A stretch of 64,000 bases of DNA from Lachnospiraceae bacterium. GTDB taxonomy: Bacteria; Bacillota; Clostridia; Lachnospirales; Lachnospiraceae. Below are positions 39,307 through 48,498 of this stretch, one piece after another. The number at the start of each line of letters is the position of its first letter. Within the stretch, counting starts at the first letter, position 1. The stretch lies in the NCBI GenBank assembly GCA_028692395.1, contig JAQUXP010000004.1, positions 1 to 64,000 on the forward strand, in the 5' to 3' direction. A program made the translations under genes and the position numbers. The notes under the pieces are model-generated. The model worked only from the letters and a program-made list of their open reading frames with translations, had not been told where the DNA came from and searched no databases.

Positions 39307-40046
39307 CAGGTCTGTTTTCCCTGCATACAGTAAGGCAGTTCCAAACCATTTTCTTCCAAAAGCGCACGGTTCTCCAGTATCTCCCTTGTAGCTCCATCTG
39401 CGATAATTTTCCCATCTGCCATAAGTATGGTACGATTGCAGGTATCCAGGATAAAATCAAGATCATGGGAAGCGATAATCTTCAGGTGTTCAAACTCATT
39501 TAGAATATGAATCAGATTTCTGCGGTTTCTGGGATCCAGCGCAACAGAGGGTTCATCCATCAGGATAATATCCGGAATCATGGACAGGATCGTTGCAATC
39601 GATACCAGCTTCTTCTCCCCTCCTGACATTTTATAGATCTGCTTGTCCCGGAGATGTTCTATATGAACCATCTCCAGTGCATGCTGTACTCTACTGTCCA
39701 CCTCGGCCTGGGAAAGTCCATAATTTCTGGGCGCAAAGGCAATATCTTCATAGGCTGTTGTCATAAAAAGCTGACTGTCCGAGTCCTGGAAGACATACCC
39801 AACTTTCTCCCGTACCCGGGGCAGAGTCGCCTTCTCAACTGGAATTTCTTCCACACGGATGCTGCCCTCGTATTCTGTATTCAATCCCACCAGTAATTTC
39901 AGCAGCGTGGATTTTCCTACGCCATTGGCACCAATCAGCCCGATCGCATCATGCTCCCTGGCTGTAAATGTAATGTCTTCCAGAATCTTCTCCCCATGCT
40001 CATAGGAAAAGCTTACCTGATCCACATTAATATGTATATGACTCAT
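39303..40046 (-). CDS. cbiO: ECF cobalt transporter ATPase
   Basis: GLIGANGVGKSTLLKLL, KMSGGEKKLVSIATILSM, ILMDEPSVALDP. Confidence 0.93.
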   Translation of the reverse strand: MSHIHINVDQVSFSYEHGEKILEDITFTAREHDAIGLIGANGVGKSTLLKLLVGLNTEYEGSIRVEEIPVEKATLPRVREKVGYVFQDSDSQLFMTTAYEDIAFAPRNYGLSQAEVDSRVQHALEMVHIEHLRDKQIYKMSGGEKKLVSIATILSMIPDIILMDEPSVALDPRNRRNLIHILNEFEHLKIIASHDLDFILDTCNRTILMADGKIIADGATREILENRALLEENGLELPYCMQGKQTC

Positions 40047-40108
40047 CTTTTTCTCTCTCCTTAACTCTTAGCCTACCTCGTGTACTGCTGCTGTGATAAA
40101 ATATAGCC

Positions 40109-40912
40109 TCAGGCAACAAAGAGACCTCCAATCAGATTCAGTACCGGTAACAGGCGAAATAATGCAAAGATACAACACCAGAACAGAAGATACAGATAAT
40201 CCTTTCCTCTGGCATGGATAGCATCTCCGAAGTGGTATTCTCCGGTATATCCTCTCAGACACATACTCTCATACACCTCTCCTGCCCGGTCCATACTGCG
40301 AAGCAGCAGCTGCCCTGTCAGAGAGCCCCACACCTTAAAGTGTACCCCCTTCTGGTTGGGTGCACGAAGAGAATATGCCTGCATAATACGGTTTGCTTCT
40401 GCCAGGAGTACCGACACGTAACGGTAGGTCAGCATCAGCTGTGTCACAAAAAAAGCGGGGACATGAAGAAGCCGCAGCGCATAACACAGTTTTTCTATGG
40501 TAGTCGTTGCAATTAGAATATAAGATGCCAAAACTGTAAGAATTCCCTTGAGCATCAGCGTCACCATAGAAATCATCCCTGCTGTAATGGTAAAACTTCC
40601 AAGCGTTCCCACAGGAACCCGGTCAAAGAAGGGATTAAACAGTCCCACAAAGCAGACCAGTGGCAATACGATACGAAGCCGATAGATACTGTCCAAAAAG
40701 GAAAGATCACCGATGATAAAGACCACAAGGGGATATACCATCATCCCCGCCAATCCTGCCATATCATACTTTGGAAAAGATACTACCGTACCAATATAAA
40801 AAACCGTAAGAACAAACTTAACCAGTGGATGAATTCTGTTCATCCACTGGTTCTGATTGGCAAGTGTATCCATATGATGAATCTCATAGATTGCTTTGCT
40901 TAATTTACTCAT
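40109..40912 (-). CDS. cbiQ: ECF cobalt transporter transmembrane protein
   Basis: CbiQ-like multi-TM with RAGEVYESMCLRGYTGEY; between cbiO and cbiM. Confidence 0.9.
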   Translation of the reverse strand: MSKLSKAIYEIHHMDTLANQNQWMNRIHPLVKFVLTVFYIGTVVSFPKYDMAGLAGMMVYPLVVFIIGDLSFLDSIYRLRIVLPLVCFVGLFNPFFDRVPVGTLGSFTITAGMISMVTLMLKGILTVLASYILIATTTIEKLCYALRLLHVPAFFVTQLMLTYRYVSVLLAEANRIMQAYSLRAPNQKGVHFKVWGSLTGQLLLRSMDRAGEVYESMCLRGYTGEYHFGDAIHARGKDYLYLLFWCCIFALFRLLPVLNLIGGLFVA

Positions 40913-41907
40913 GCTGTCTTTTTCTTTCTAAAAAATTTGAATGCATAGCAGGAGCCCACACATACCGCCACTACCACAAGACCTCCTACAATTCCTGAAA
41001 ACGAAGTTCCCAGTACAGAATCGGAGCCCTTAAAGCTGTAATCAGGCAGGACTGCTGTTGTTTCCTGAACCTTTGCTGCATCATCATATACGGTGCCCTC
41101 AGATTCTAGTTCTGTGGATCCTGTAATCTTCTGCATAGACCACTCCAGTCCATCCGGGTTTGCGGAAGCTACCAGAGACAATCCACCGCCGATTAGTACT
41201 GCCACAACTGCCAGAATCGCCATGGTTGTTTTGAAGGAAAAACGTCCTTCTTTCTTCTTCGTATCCTGAATTCCCCAGAGCAGCTCCGGTCTTGCCTCAT
41301 GGACAAAGCATAAAACTGCTGCAGTAATCAGACCCTCTACCAGTCCGATTGCCAGATGGATCGGCTGCATGGTAGAAACAAAGGTGATAAACGGCAGATC
41401 CGTCACACCGGAAGCCAGCGTTTCCAATGATACGGAAAATGCACCCAGCTGTAAGGTTAACACACAGCCAAGAATCGATGCTGCTATGATTTTACCTTTG
41501 GTCGCGCCTTTTTTCATCATAGGCTTCCAGATTAGCAGGGCACCCACAAAGCATCCGTAAAACGCCATATTCCATATATTACATCCAAGCGCCAGAATTC
41601 CACCGTCTGCAAACAGAAGACACTGAATCAGAAGCACTCCGATCATTGTTAAGAATCCCGCATAAGGTCCCAGCAGCGCTGAGAGCAACATACCTCCGCA
41701 GAGATGTCCGGAAGATCCGGTACCCGGAATTGAAAAATTGATCATCTGTGTCGCAAAGACGAAAGCACCCATAATTCCCATTACCGGAATTTTCTTGGGA
41801 TCACTTTCCAGCCTTACCTTTTTAACCGAAAAACCACCTGCCACTGCGGAACAGGCATACATGGTTGCCGCAACCGCCGGAACCACTAAAGCATCTGCCA
41901 TATGCAT
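40909..41907 (-). CDS. cbiM: CbiM with fused C-terminal PDGLE (CbiN-like) domain
   Basis: MHMADALVVPAV N-terminus; NPDGLEWSM C-terminal module; start at MHMADAL (GGAGG upstream). Confidence 0.9.
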   Translation of the reverse strand: MHMADALVVPAVAATMYACSAVAGGFSVKKVRLESDPKKIPVMGIMGAFVFATQMINFSIPGTGSSGHLCGGMLLSALLGPYAGFLTMIGVLLIQCLLFADGGILALGCNIWNMAFYGCFVGALLIWKPMMKKGATKGKIIAASILGCVLTLQLGAFSVSLETLASGVTDLPFITFVSTMQPIHLAIGLVEGLITAAVLCFVHEARPELLWGIQDTKKKEGRFSFKTTMAILAVVAVLIGGGLSLVASANPDGLEWSMQKITGSTELESEGTVYDDAAKVQETTAVLPDYSFKGSDSVLGTSFSGIVGGLVVVAVCVGSCYAFKFFRKKKTA

Positions 41908-42025
41908 AACCATATCCTCCATCATTTTTTTTACTTGCTTTAGTATAGCAGAGAATCCCCCCAGGCGTAAGCCACCTGGGGGGATATTTTTTGCTCAAAA
42001 AAGATGGAAATTTTGCACCTCTGCA

Positions 42026-42961
42026 TCATTTTTCCCAGAGATTTTTTGGATAGATGCCCCGGTCTTTCATGTCCTGGATGGCGGCAGTCACTACGGCTTT
42101 ATCTTCCTTGTAGGTAACGCCATACCACTTATCCTCTGATTTCAGGACTTCTACAGTAGCCTTCTTCTCCTCCAAAAGCTCCTGTACCACGGAGGGCAGG
42201 AAATATTCTCCTTTCAGTGGATTGGTCTGAAGGCTGCTGTTCAAAAATGCCGCAAAACGGTTATTCAGTTCCGGTAAAATGCTGGCACCAAAGCCCCACA
42301 TGTTCATAGATACCACACTGTTTATGTCGATCTCCTGCCAGGTTGCACCCTCATCCTCCGTGTAGGCAGCACCCTCTTTTTCTCTCTCGATATGTGTCCG
42401 CTCACAGATACTTGTCAGATGGTTATCGCTGTCTGTGCTGCACACCCCACGGGCTACGTGGCCATTATCTGTCAGTGTATTGCCAAGGATGTATCCCACC
42501 ATACAGTAACGGTACATGCCATCATCCTCATGGGTAGCAAGATACTGATAGATCTCATGGAAAGCATGTGCTCCATAATAATCATCTGCATTGATAACTG
42601 CGAAAGGTCCGTCAATTTCTTCCAGACAGCAGAGAATCGCATGTCCGGTTCCATAAGGCTTTACTCTTCCCTCCGGAACGGAAAATCCTTCCGGAAGCTT
42701 ATCTAACTCCTGATAAACATAGGCCACTTCCATCTGCTCACTAATTCGATTTCCCACATGTTCCTTAAAGTCTTTCTCAATTGCTTTTTTAATAATAAAA
42801 ACAACCTTCTCAAATCCTGCCTTTTTCGCATCGTAGATAGAGAAATCCATGATGATATCCCCCTCTGCATCCACAGGATCAATCTGTTTTAAGCCGCCAT
42901 AACGACTTCCCATCCCTGCCGCCATAATTACCAGTACTGGTTTTTTCTTTGCATTGTTCAT
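42026..42961 (-). CDS. Sugar-1-phosphate nucleotidyltransferase-like protein
   Basis: VLVIMAAGMGSRYGGLKQID, FAVINADDYYG. Confidence 0.88.
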   Translation of the reverse strand: MNNAKKKPVLVIMAAGMGSRYGGLKQIDPVDAEGDIIMDFSIYDAKKAGFEKVVFIIKKAIEKDFKEHVGNRISEQMEVAYVYQELDKLPEGFSVPEGRVKPYGTGHAILCCLEEIDGPFAVINADDYYGAHAFHEIYQYLATHEDDGMYRYCMVGYILGNTLTDNGHVARGVCSTDSDNHLTSICERTHIEREKEGAAYTEDEGATWQEIDINSVVSMNMWGFGASILPELNNRFAAFLNSSLQTNPLKGEYFLPSVVQELLEEKKATVEVLKSEDKWYGVTYKEDKAVVTAAIQDMKDRGIYPKNLWEK

Positions 42962-43317
42962 TTTTCACATTTCCTTTCTCTTTCTAATCCACATATTTTT
43001 CAGTCATTTCGCCGAAAATAATCCACTTTTGAATTATTTTCAAGTTTCCTCTTTACTCCTGTCCATTTTTCAGTTACTATGGACTTATTCTTTATCTATA
43101 ATTACTATATATCCACTTACAATATCTGTCTTTGCATTATTATATCACAACTTTGTACAAATGTGTTTTTATTTTTTTTGTAAATTTCTACCATTTATAC
43201 CATTTTTGTGACCAAAACGACATACGATAATAACAACTAGCTTTTTTATCTGATTTTTTTTTATCATACCTATCATTTACAGACAATAACAGTACTACTT
43301 AAATAAGGAGGTGTACC

Positions 43318-44208
43318 ATGGAATATCTTGAAACAGTATTAAAGAAAGAACTTTCTATAGAGAGTATCGTCTCTGTCCATTATTTTGAATACCAAAGTGA
43401 CTTTCATTTTCCCGGAGAGTCTCACGACTTCTGGGAATTCTGCTGTGTGGACAAAGGGGAAATAACAATTACAGCAGATAAAACCACACGCACACTGCAT
43501 CGGGGCGAAATCATATTCCATCAGCCTGGAGAATTTCATGCCCTGGCTGCCAATGGAAAAACAGCGCCAAATCTGGTCGTAATGTCTTTTAAAACTTCTT
43601 CTCCCATGATGGATTCTTTCCGTAATCGTATTCTTACTGTAGACGAACGGGAACGCAATCTTCTGGCACAGATCATCATTGAATCGAGGAGATGCTTCTC
43701 TACACCCCTTGATAACCCATTCCTGCAGCAGCTGGAGATTCGAGATGACGCATTTTTCGGTTCTGAACAGTTGATTGCCCTGTATCTGGAACAGCTGCTG
43801 GTGCTAATGCTCCGCAGATTTCTAAACAGTGAACCTGCCATTCCACCGGCCAGAACCATCAAAAATACCAGCGATGACCAGCTCTATGCGCAGGTAGTTG
43901 CCTATCTCCAGGATCATATCCAGGAGCGGGTGGACATCGAGCAGATTTGCCGCTATAATCTGGTGGGACGCTCACAGCTGCAGCGGCTTTTTCAGAAGCG
44001 AAATGCCTGTGGTGTAATCAATTATTTTAATCACCTGAAAATCGAAGCCGGAAAGCAGCTGATACGGGAAAACAAGTATAATTTCACCCAGATATCGGAA
44101 TACCTGGGTTACACTTCCATCCATTATTTTTCCCGTCAGTTTAAGGTTTACACGGGCATGAGTCCTTCTGAATATGCAAACTCGATCAAAGTGCTCTCGG
44201 AAAAATAG
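43318..44208 (+). CDS. AraC family transcriptional regulator
   Basis: N-terminal cupin-like sensor; C-terminal GRSQLQRLFQKR...YTSIHYFSRQFKVYTGMSPSEY. Confidence 0.92.
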   Translation: MEYLETVLKKELSIESIVSVHYFEYQSDFHFPGESHDFWEFCCVDKGEITITADKTTRTLHRGEIIFHQPGEFHALAANGKTAPNLVVMSFKTSSPMMDSFRNRILTVDERERNLLAQIIIESRRCFSTPLDNPFLQQLEIRDDAFFGSEQLIALYLEQLLVLMLRRFLNSEPAIPPARTIKNTSDDQLYAQVVAYLQDHIQERVDIEQICRYNLVGRSQLQRLFQKRNACGVINYFNHLKIEAGKQLIRENKYNFTQISEYLGYTSIHYFSRQFKVYTGMSPSEYANSIKVLSEK

Positions 44209-44346
44209 CTCCTGGAGTATTCACCTGTCTTTGCACCCTACAGCAGCTGAACTGCAAGCTTTACAGAAAACCGGCCTGCCCGGGACATCTGTCTGCACTT
44301 CAGCCTGCTGTACCCACATCAGAAGGAAATACGCTTTTCTTCCTTC

Positions 44347-44781
44347 TCAGATAAAATACTCATCTGCCTTGTTCGTCTGCCAGTTCACAAGATCCTCTAA
44401 GGTCACATGATCCACCACACCGTTAATGGCATCATTTAACTGTTTCCACAGGGTAACGGTAACGCAGCCTTCTCTTCTGGAACAGCTGTCATTTTCATTT
44501 TCCACACACTCCACCGGAGCCAGACTGCCCTCTGTCAGCCGCAGAATCATACCTACGGTATATTCCTCCGGCTCCCTCTTTAACAAATATCCGCCCTGAG
44601 GTCCACGGATGCTTTTTACATATCCTGCCTTATTTAGTATGGAAATGATCTGCTCCAGATATTTTTCTGATATTTCCTGCCTCTTCGCCACATCTTTCAG
44701 GCGTATCGGTTCTCCTGTATGGTTTGTAGCCAGATCAAGCATAAGGCGGAGCGCATATCTTCCTTTGGTCGAAATTCTCAT
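44347..44781 (-). CDS. Rrf2 family transcriptional regulator
   Basis: MRISTKGRYALRLMLDLA...SIRGPQGGYLLKR. Confidence 0.93.
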   Translation of the reverse strand: MRISTKGRYALRLMLDLATNHTGEPIRLKDVAKRQEISEKYLEQIISILNKAGYVKSIRGPQGGYLLKREPEEYTVGMILRLTEGSLAPVECVENENDSCSRREGCVTVTLWKQLNDAINGVVDHVTLEDLVNWQTNKADEYFI

Positions 44782-44876
44782 ATTGCTCCCTCCACTTCTT
44801 TTTCCTTTAGTATAACCTATTATCTCTATAGTTTCAATAGGTTTTCACTAAGTCCCCCTGAAAGCCGCCAGATAAA

Positions 44877-45127
44877 GAATAGGACTGTTGCGCTTCGGTG
44901 GCTTGGAGTCCCTCATAAGGGCGGAACACATTTGCAGAAGTCCTAAGTATACCAAAACAACCGGTTTTGCGTTATAGGAAATCAGCATACTGTCTGAGCA
45001 CAGCGAGTTTATGCTGATTTCTTATGATTTTAGCAAAATCGGTTGTTTTTTGTATACTCTTGGACTTCGAAACCCTGTTCCGCCCTTATGAGGGACTCCC
45101 GGCCACCGAAGCGCAACAGCCCTATTC
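44877..45127. repeat. Giant-hairpin element copy 4 (GH-245 family)
   Basis: GAATAGGACTGTTGCGCTTCGGTGGC...GCCACCGAAGCGCAACAGCCCTATTC with conserved internal blocks; 33 nt past the cupin stop. Confidence 0.92.
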
Positions 45128-45159
45128 TTATGATTGATCCTGTAGATGATTCTGAATAT

Positions 45160-45492
45160 TTAGTCTGCGATAATTAAAGCCATAAAGACAATTGGCTGAT
45201 TACCCAGTGGTCTGAGGGCATGTCCACAGCCATCCGGTGTGAAGGTGACATCTCCCGCTTTTACGGTTCTTTTCGTTCCGTTATCGTCGTACTCTCCTTC
45301 ACCAGAGAGGATATAATAGGTTTCGCTTTCTCCATGATGCTCGTGATATCCCAGGGAAGAACCTGGCTCAATTGTTACCTGTGCGTATAAGTGGCAGTTA
45401 CCATGCATCTGGGCATCTCCAAGGATGTGTGTGATGGTCAGCTCTCCATCACCGCCTGCCATATTTTTTATTACCTCTGTCTTTGTCTCCAT
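45160..45492 (-). CDS. Cupin domain protein
   Basis: YHEHHGESETYYILSGEGEYDDNG. Confidence 0.92.
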   Translation of the reverse strand: METKTEVIKNMAGGDGELTITHILGDAQMHGNCHLYAQVTIEPGSSLGYHEHHGESETYYILSGEGEYDDNGTKRTVKAGDVTFTPDGCGHALRPLGNQPIVFMALIIAD

Positions 45493-45646
45493 ATGATTTT
45501 CTTCCTTTCTGTGTCTGCTCTGTTATTGTCCTGCAAAGCAAATCTGCCGGTTACCATCTTGTATGTTTGAAAACATGCGTCTTTGTCTGACGCATCCTTT
45601 TGTTATTATAAGCTTTGTCTGGAAAAATGTCCAGGATTTACCGGAA

Positions 45647-46459
45647 TTACTCCAGGATGGACAGTACCTCCAGATCATCCGGCACATAGAGATTTCCCTT
45701 GTAGACTGCCTGTCCCTCCTCCAGATAAAGACGCTTTCTATCAGCAATATTTTTATCCTCGGTATGATAAAGGATCAGGTTTTCCACATGTAACTCCCCT
45801 GCCAGCCGGCAGGCATCCTTCACGGTGGAGTGATGCTTCTCATAGGGAGAAAAGAGATCCGCCTGGGAAAAAAGGCAGAATGCCTCATGCAGCAGCCACT
45901 TACTGTTTCGGGCATACTTTTCTTCCAGCTTGTTATAGGGTTCATCTCCACAGCAGGTGAGTTTTTCTCCATGATCCAGTTCCATAGAGAATCCAAACTG
46001 CTTTGCCTTCGTGGAATGAATATCAAAAAACGTTACCGTTCTGTCCATGATTTTCCTGGTTTCTCCATCCTCAACAGTAATCAGATGGAGTCTGTCATCG
46101 ATCATTCGCACCTGCTTCTCCTGCAGCAATTTCCCTGCGATATCACGAAGCAGCTCAATAACCTCCGCATGCCCGTAGATATTGGCCTCTCCCTGATATT
46201 TCCCCTGATTCATATTCTGACAGATGATACGCATCATCCAAATTACACCCATCAGATGATCCACATGCCTGTGGGTCACAAAGATCTCTCTCATATCCTT
46301 CCAGTCCAGTCCGGCGTGCTTCAGCTGATGGAGAACCGTATTGCCGCCTCCTGCATCCACCATAAAGTGCCGATTGCCCTCACTTAATACAAAACAGGTA
46401 TTATAACATTCTGTTACCATGGCATTGCCGGTACCCAGCATTGTAAGCTTCATACTCAT
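45647..46459 (-). CDS. MBL-fold hydrolase (RNase Z-like)
   Basis: VTHRHVDHLMGVIW; start at MSMKLTMLGTG behind GAGGAG. Confidence 0.9.
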   Translation of the reverse strand: MSMKLTMLGTGNAMVTECYNTCFVLSEGNRHFMVDAGGGNTVLHQLKHAGLDWKDMREIFVTHRHVDHLMGVIWMMRIICQNMNQGKYQGEANIYGHAEVIELLRDIAGKLLQEKQVRMIDDRLHLITVEDGETRKIMDRTVTFFDIHSTKAKQFGFSMELDHGEKLTCCGDEPYNKLEEKYARNSKWLLHEAFCLFSQADLFSPYEKHHSTVKDACRLAGELHVENLILYHTEDKNIADRKRLYLEEGQAVYKGNLYVPDDLEVLSILE

Positions 46460-46539
46460 GTCTTTTGTCTCCTCTGACATTTTTCTTACTGCAAGTTTAC
46501 AAAACTTTTCCGTCTTTGTAAAGGAAAAGAAGCTTATCC

Positions 46540-47562
46540 TTAATAAACAGCAACTGCATCTCCCGACTTCTTCTTGGCAGACTTTTTGGCTTTTACAATC
46601 TTTTTTGCCAGTTTTTCCATATCGTGATAAGATTTCTCACGATTAGTCACTACTGCGATAGAAAGAGAGGCAATAGGGAATTTTTCCGTAAAACCATTAC
46701 GGTTTTTTGATATAATATAGCCACGCTCCCAGTCTTCGGTATTATAAAGCTCACTTAGGTACTCTTTGAATTTCTCGATAATGGCAAGTCCCAGCTTCTC
46801 CACGTCTTTTTTTCTGGTGATAATCACAAAATCATCCCCGCCGATATGTCCCAGAAAATCCGTTCGGCCACAGACAGCCTCCATACTGCAGGCTACTGCC
46901 TTAATCATCCGATCCCCACTGTTAAATCCGTAGGCATCATTATAGGCCTTAAAGTTATCCAGATCCAGGTACATAATTCCAAATGGCTTTTCCTCACCAA
47001 TCAGACTCTTAATCTGCTCTTCAATCGAAATATTACCCGGAAGGCCAGTCAGTGGATTCGCTTCCGTGGCACGCTTGACCTGTATAGTAACCGCCGTGGA
47101 AAGCAGATCCTTGATCGTCACAACGCCGTAATACAGACCATCCTTTAATACTACCACTGCCTGATAAAGCTCTGATGGGACACGGTCCATGGCCATCTTT
47201 GAAACATTTTCGATGGAAAATCCGGAATCCACCACAAGAGGATTTTTTTTCATCAATTCGTGTACCATACGCTTCTGATGCAGCGGATAACCATAAAGCC
47301 CGCCAAAGTAATGAAAGATCTCATTTCTGGTCAATATACCCCGGAAGAAGCCAAGACTGTCTACCACACAGATTTCTGAAAGATTAGAATCTCTTTCAAA
47401 ATATTGATAGGCTGTGACTGCCTGCTCCTCCGGCAGCATCGTAATCACATGCCTGCATATCGTTTCCACAGTTCCGAAAAAGGATGCCACATATCCAAGC
47501 TCCGGCTGCACTGACTGGTTTTGCAGTATTTCCTGCTCTATGTTCTTCTCTGTTTTACTCAC
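46540..47562 (-). CDS. CBS-pair plus GGDEF diguanylate cyclase-like protein
   Basis: MYLDLDNFKAYNDAYGFNSGD, GHIGGDDFVII. Confidence 0.9.
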   Translation of the reverse strand: MSKTEKNIEQEILQNQSVQPELGYVASFFGTVETICRHVITMLPEEQAVTAYQYFERDSNLSEICVVDSLGFFRGILTRNEIFHYFGGLYGYPLHQKRMVHELMKKNPLVVDSGFSIENVSKMAMDRVPSELYQAVVVLKDGLYYGVVTIKDLLSTAVTIQVKRATEANPLTGLPGNISIEEQIKSLIGEEKPFGIMYLDLDNFKAYNDAYGFNSGDRMIKAVACSMEAVCGRTDFLGHIGGDDFVIITRKKDVEKLGLAIIEKFKEYLSELYNTEDWERGYIISKNRNGFTEKFPIASLSIAVVTNREKSYHDMEKLAKKIVKAKKSAKKKSGDAVAVY

Positions 47563-47583
47563 AATGTTTTTCTACCTTCACAG

Positions 47584-48498
47584 TTATAGCATCTTCTTTT
47601 TCTTAAACCACATCACACACACAACCACAACTACAAGGCTGAGCATAATGACCCCTGGGTATCCCCGCTGAAGCTCCGGCATATTGTTAAAGTTCATGCC
47701 ATACCAGCCTGTTATCAGCGTCAATGGGAAGAATATGGTTGAAATCACTGTCAGAAACTGCATATTCTTGTTCTGCTCTGCATCTACCTGGGTCTGATAA
47801 GCCTCTCGTACCTGCTGTGCATATTCCAGTAAATGTGCCGTTCTTCCCATCAGTCTGTCTGCACGATCCGCAATTGTTCCGAAATACTTAATCTGCTTTT
47901 TGGAAAAGAAGCCATTTTCATTCTCCTCCAGCTCTTTTCCCATATCCATCACTTCATCATAATACCCCCGCAGGGTCAGAAGCTCCTTGCGGATGGGGGT
48001 AATCTCACTTTGAAAGCCTTCTGTTTTTCCATTCATCACCCGTTCTTCCAGCTCCATGATTCTGCGCTCATAACGGGCCAGCATCTCCAGATCCCGGCTC
48101 ATAAACTGTGTAATAAAATTATAAAGAAAACGTTCCTTCGTGACTCCCTGCTTCAGTTTGCTGCGCTGAATTCTCACAATCAGTCTTCTGGAAAAACTGC
48201 TGTCATCAAGAATGACGATATTACGCCGGTTAATAAAAATCAGGATTCTGTTGCGGCTGCCCAAAACATCCAAAAGGCGTGGAATAGAGAGAGACCCGGC
48301 CAGGCACTCCTGCTGAGTCTCTATCTTTGAAAACACCACATCAGAAAGGCTGATCTCCCCATCGTAAACCATACCGGCTGCTCTCATGGCATCTCTGGCA
48401 TGAGCTACATCCGTAAGGAACACCAGGGACCGTGCTTCTTCCTCCAGCTGCGACTCCTCGACCTCCTCGAGCATACTGCCAAGGGCGAAAACAGTCAC
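47584..48498 (-). CDS. CorA-like divalent cation (Mg2+) transporter
   Basis: C-terminal two TM with YGMNFNNMPEL. Confidence 0.9.
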   Translation of the reverse strand: MTVFALGSMLEEVEESQLEEEARSLVFLTDVAHARDAMRAAGMVYDGEISLSDVVFSKIETQQECLAGSLSIPRLLDVLGSRNRILIFINRRNIVILDDSSFSRRLIVRIQRSKLKQGVTKERFLYNFITQFMSRDLEMLARYERRIMELEERVMNGKTEGFQSEITPIRKELLTLRGYYDEVMDMGKELEENENGFFSKKQIKYFGTIADRADRLMGRTAHLLEYAQQVREAYQTQVDAEQNKNMQFLTVISTIFFPLTLITGWYGMNFNNMPELQRGYPGVIMLSLVVVVVCVMWFKKKKML

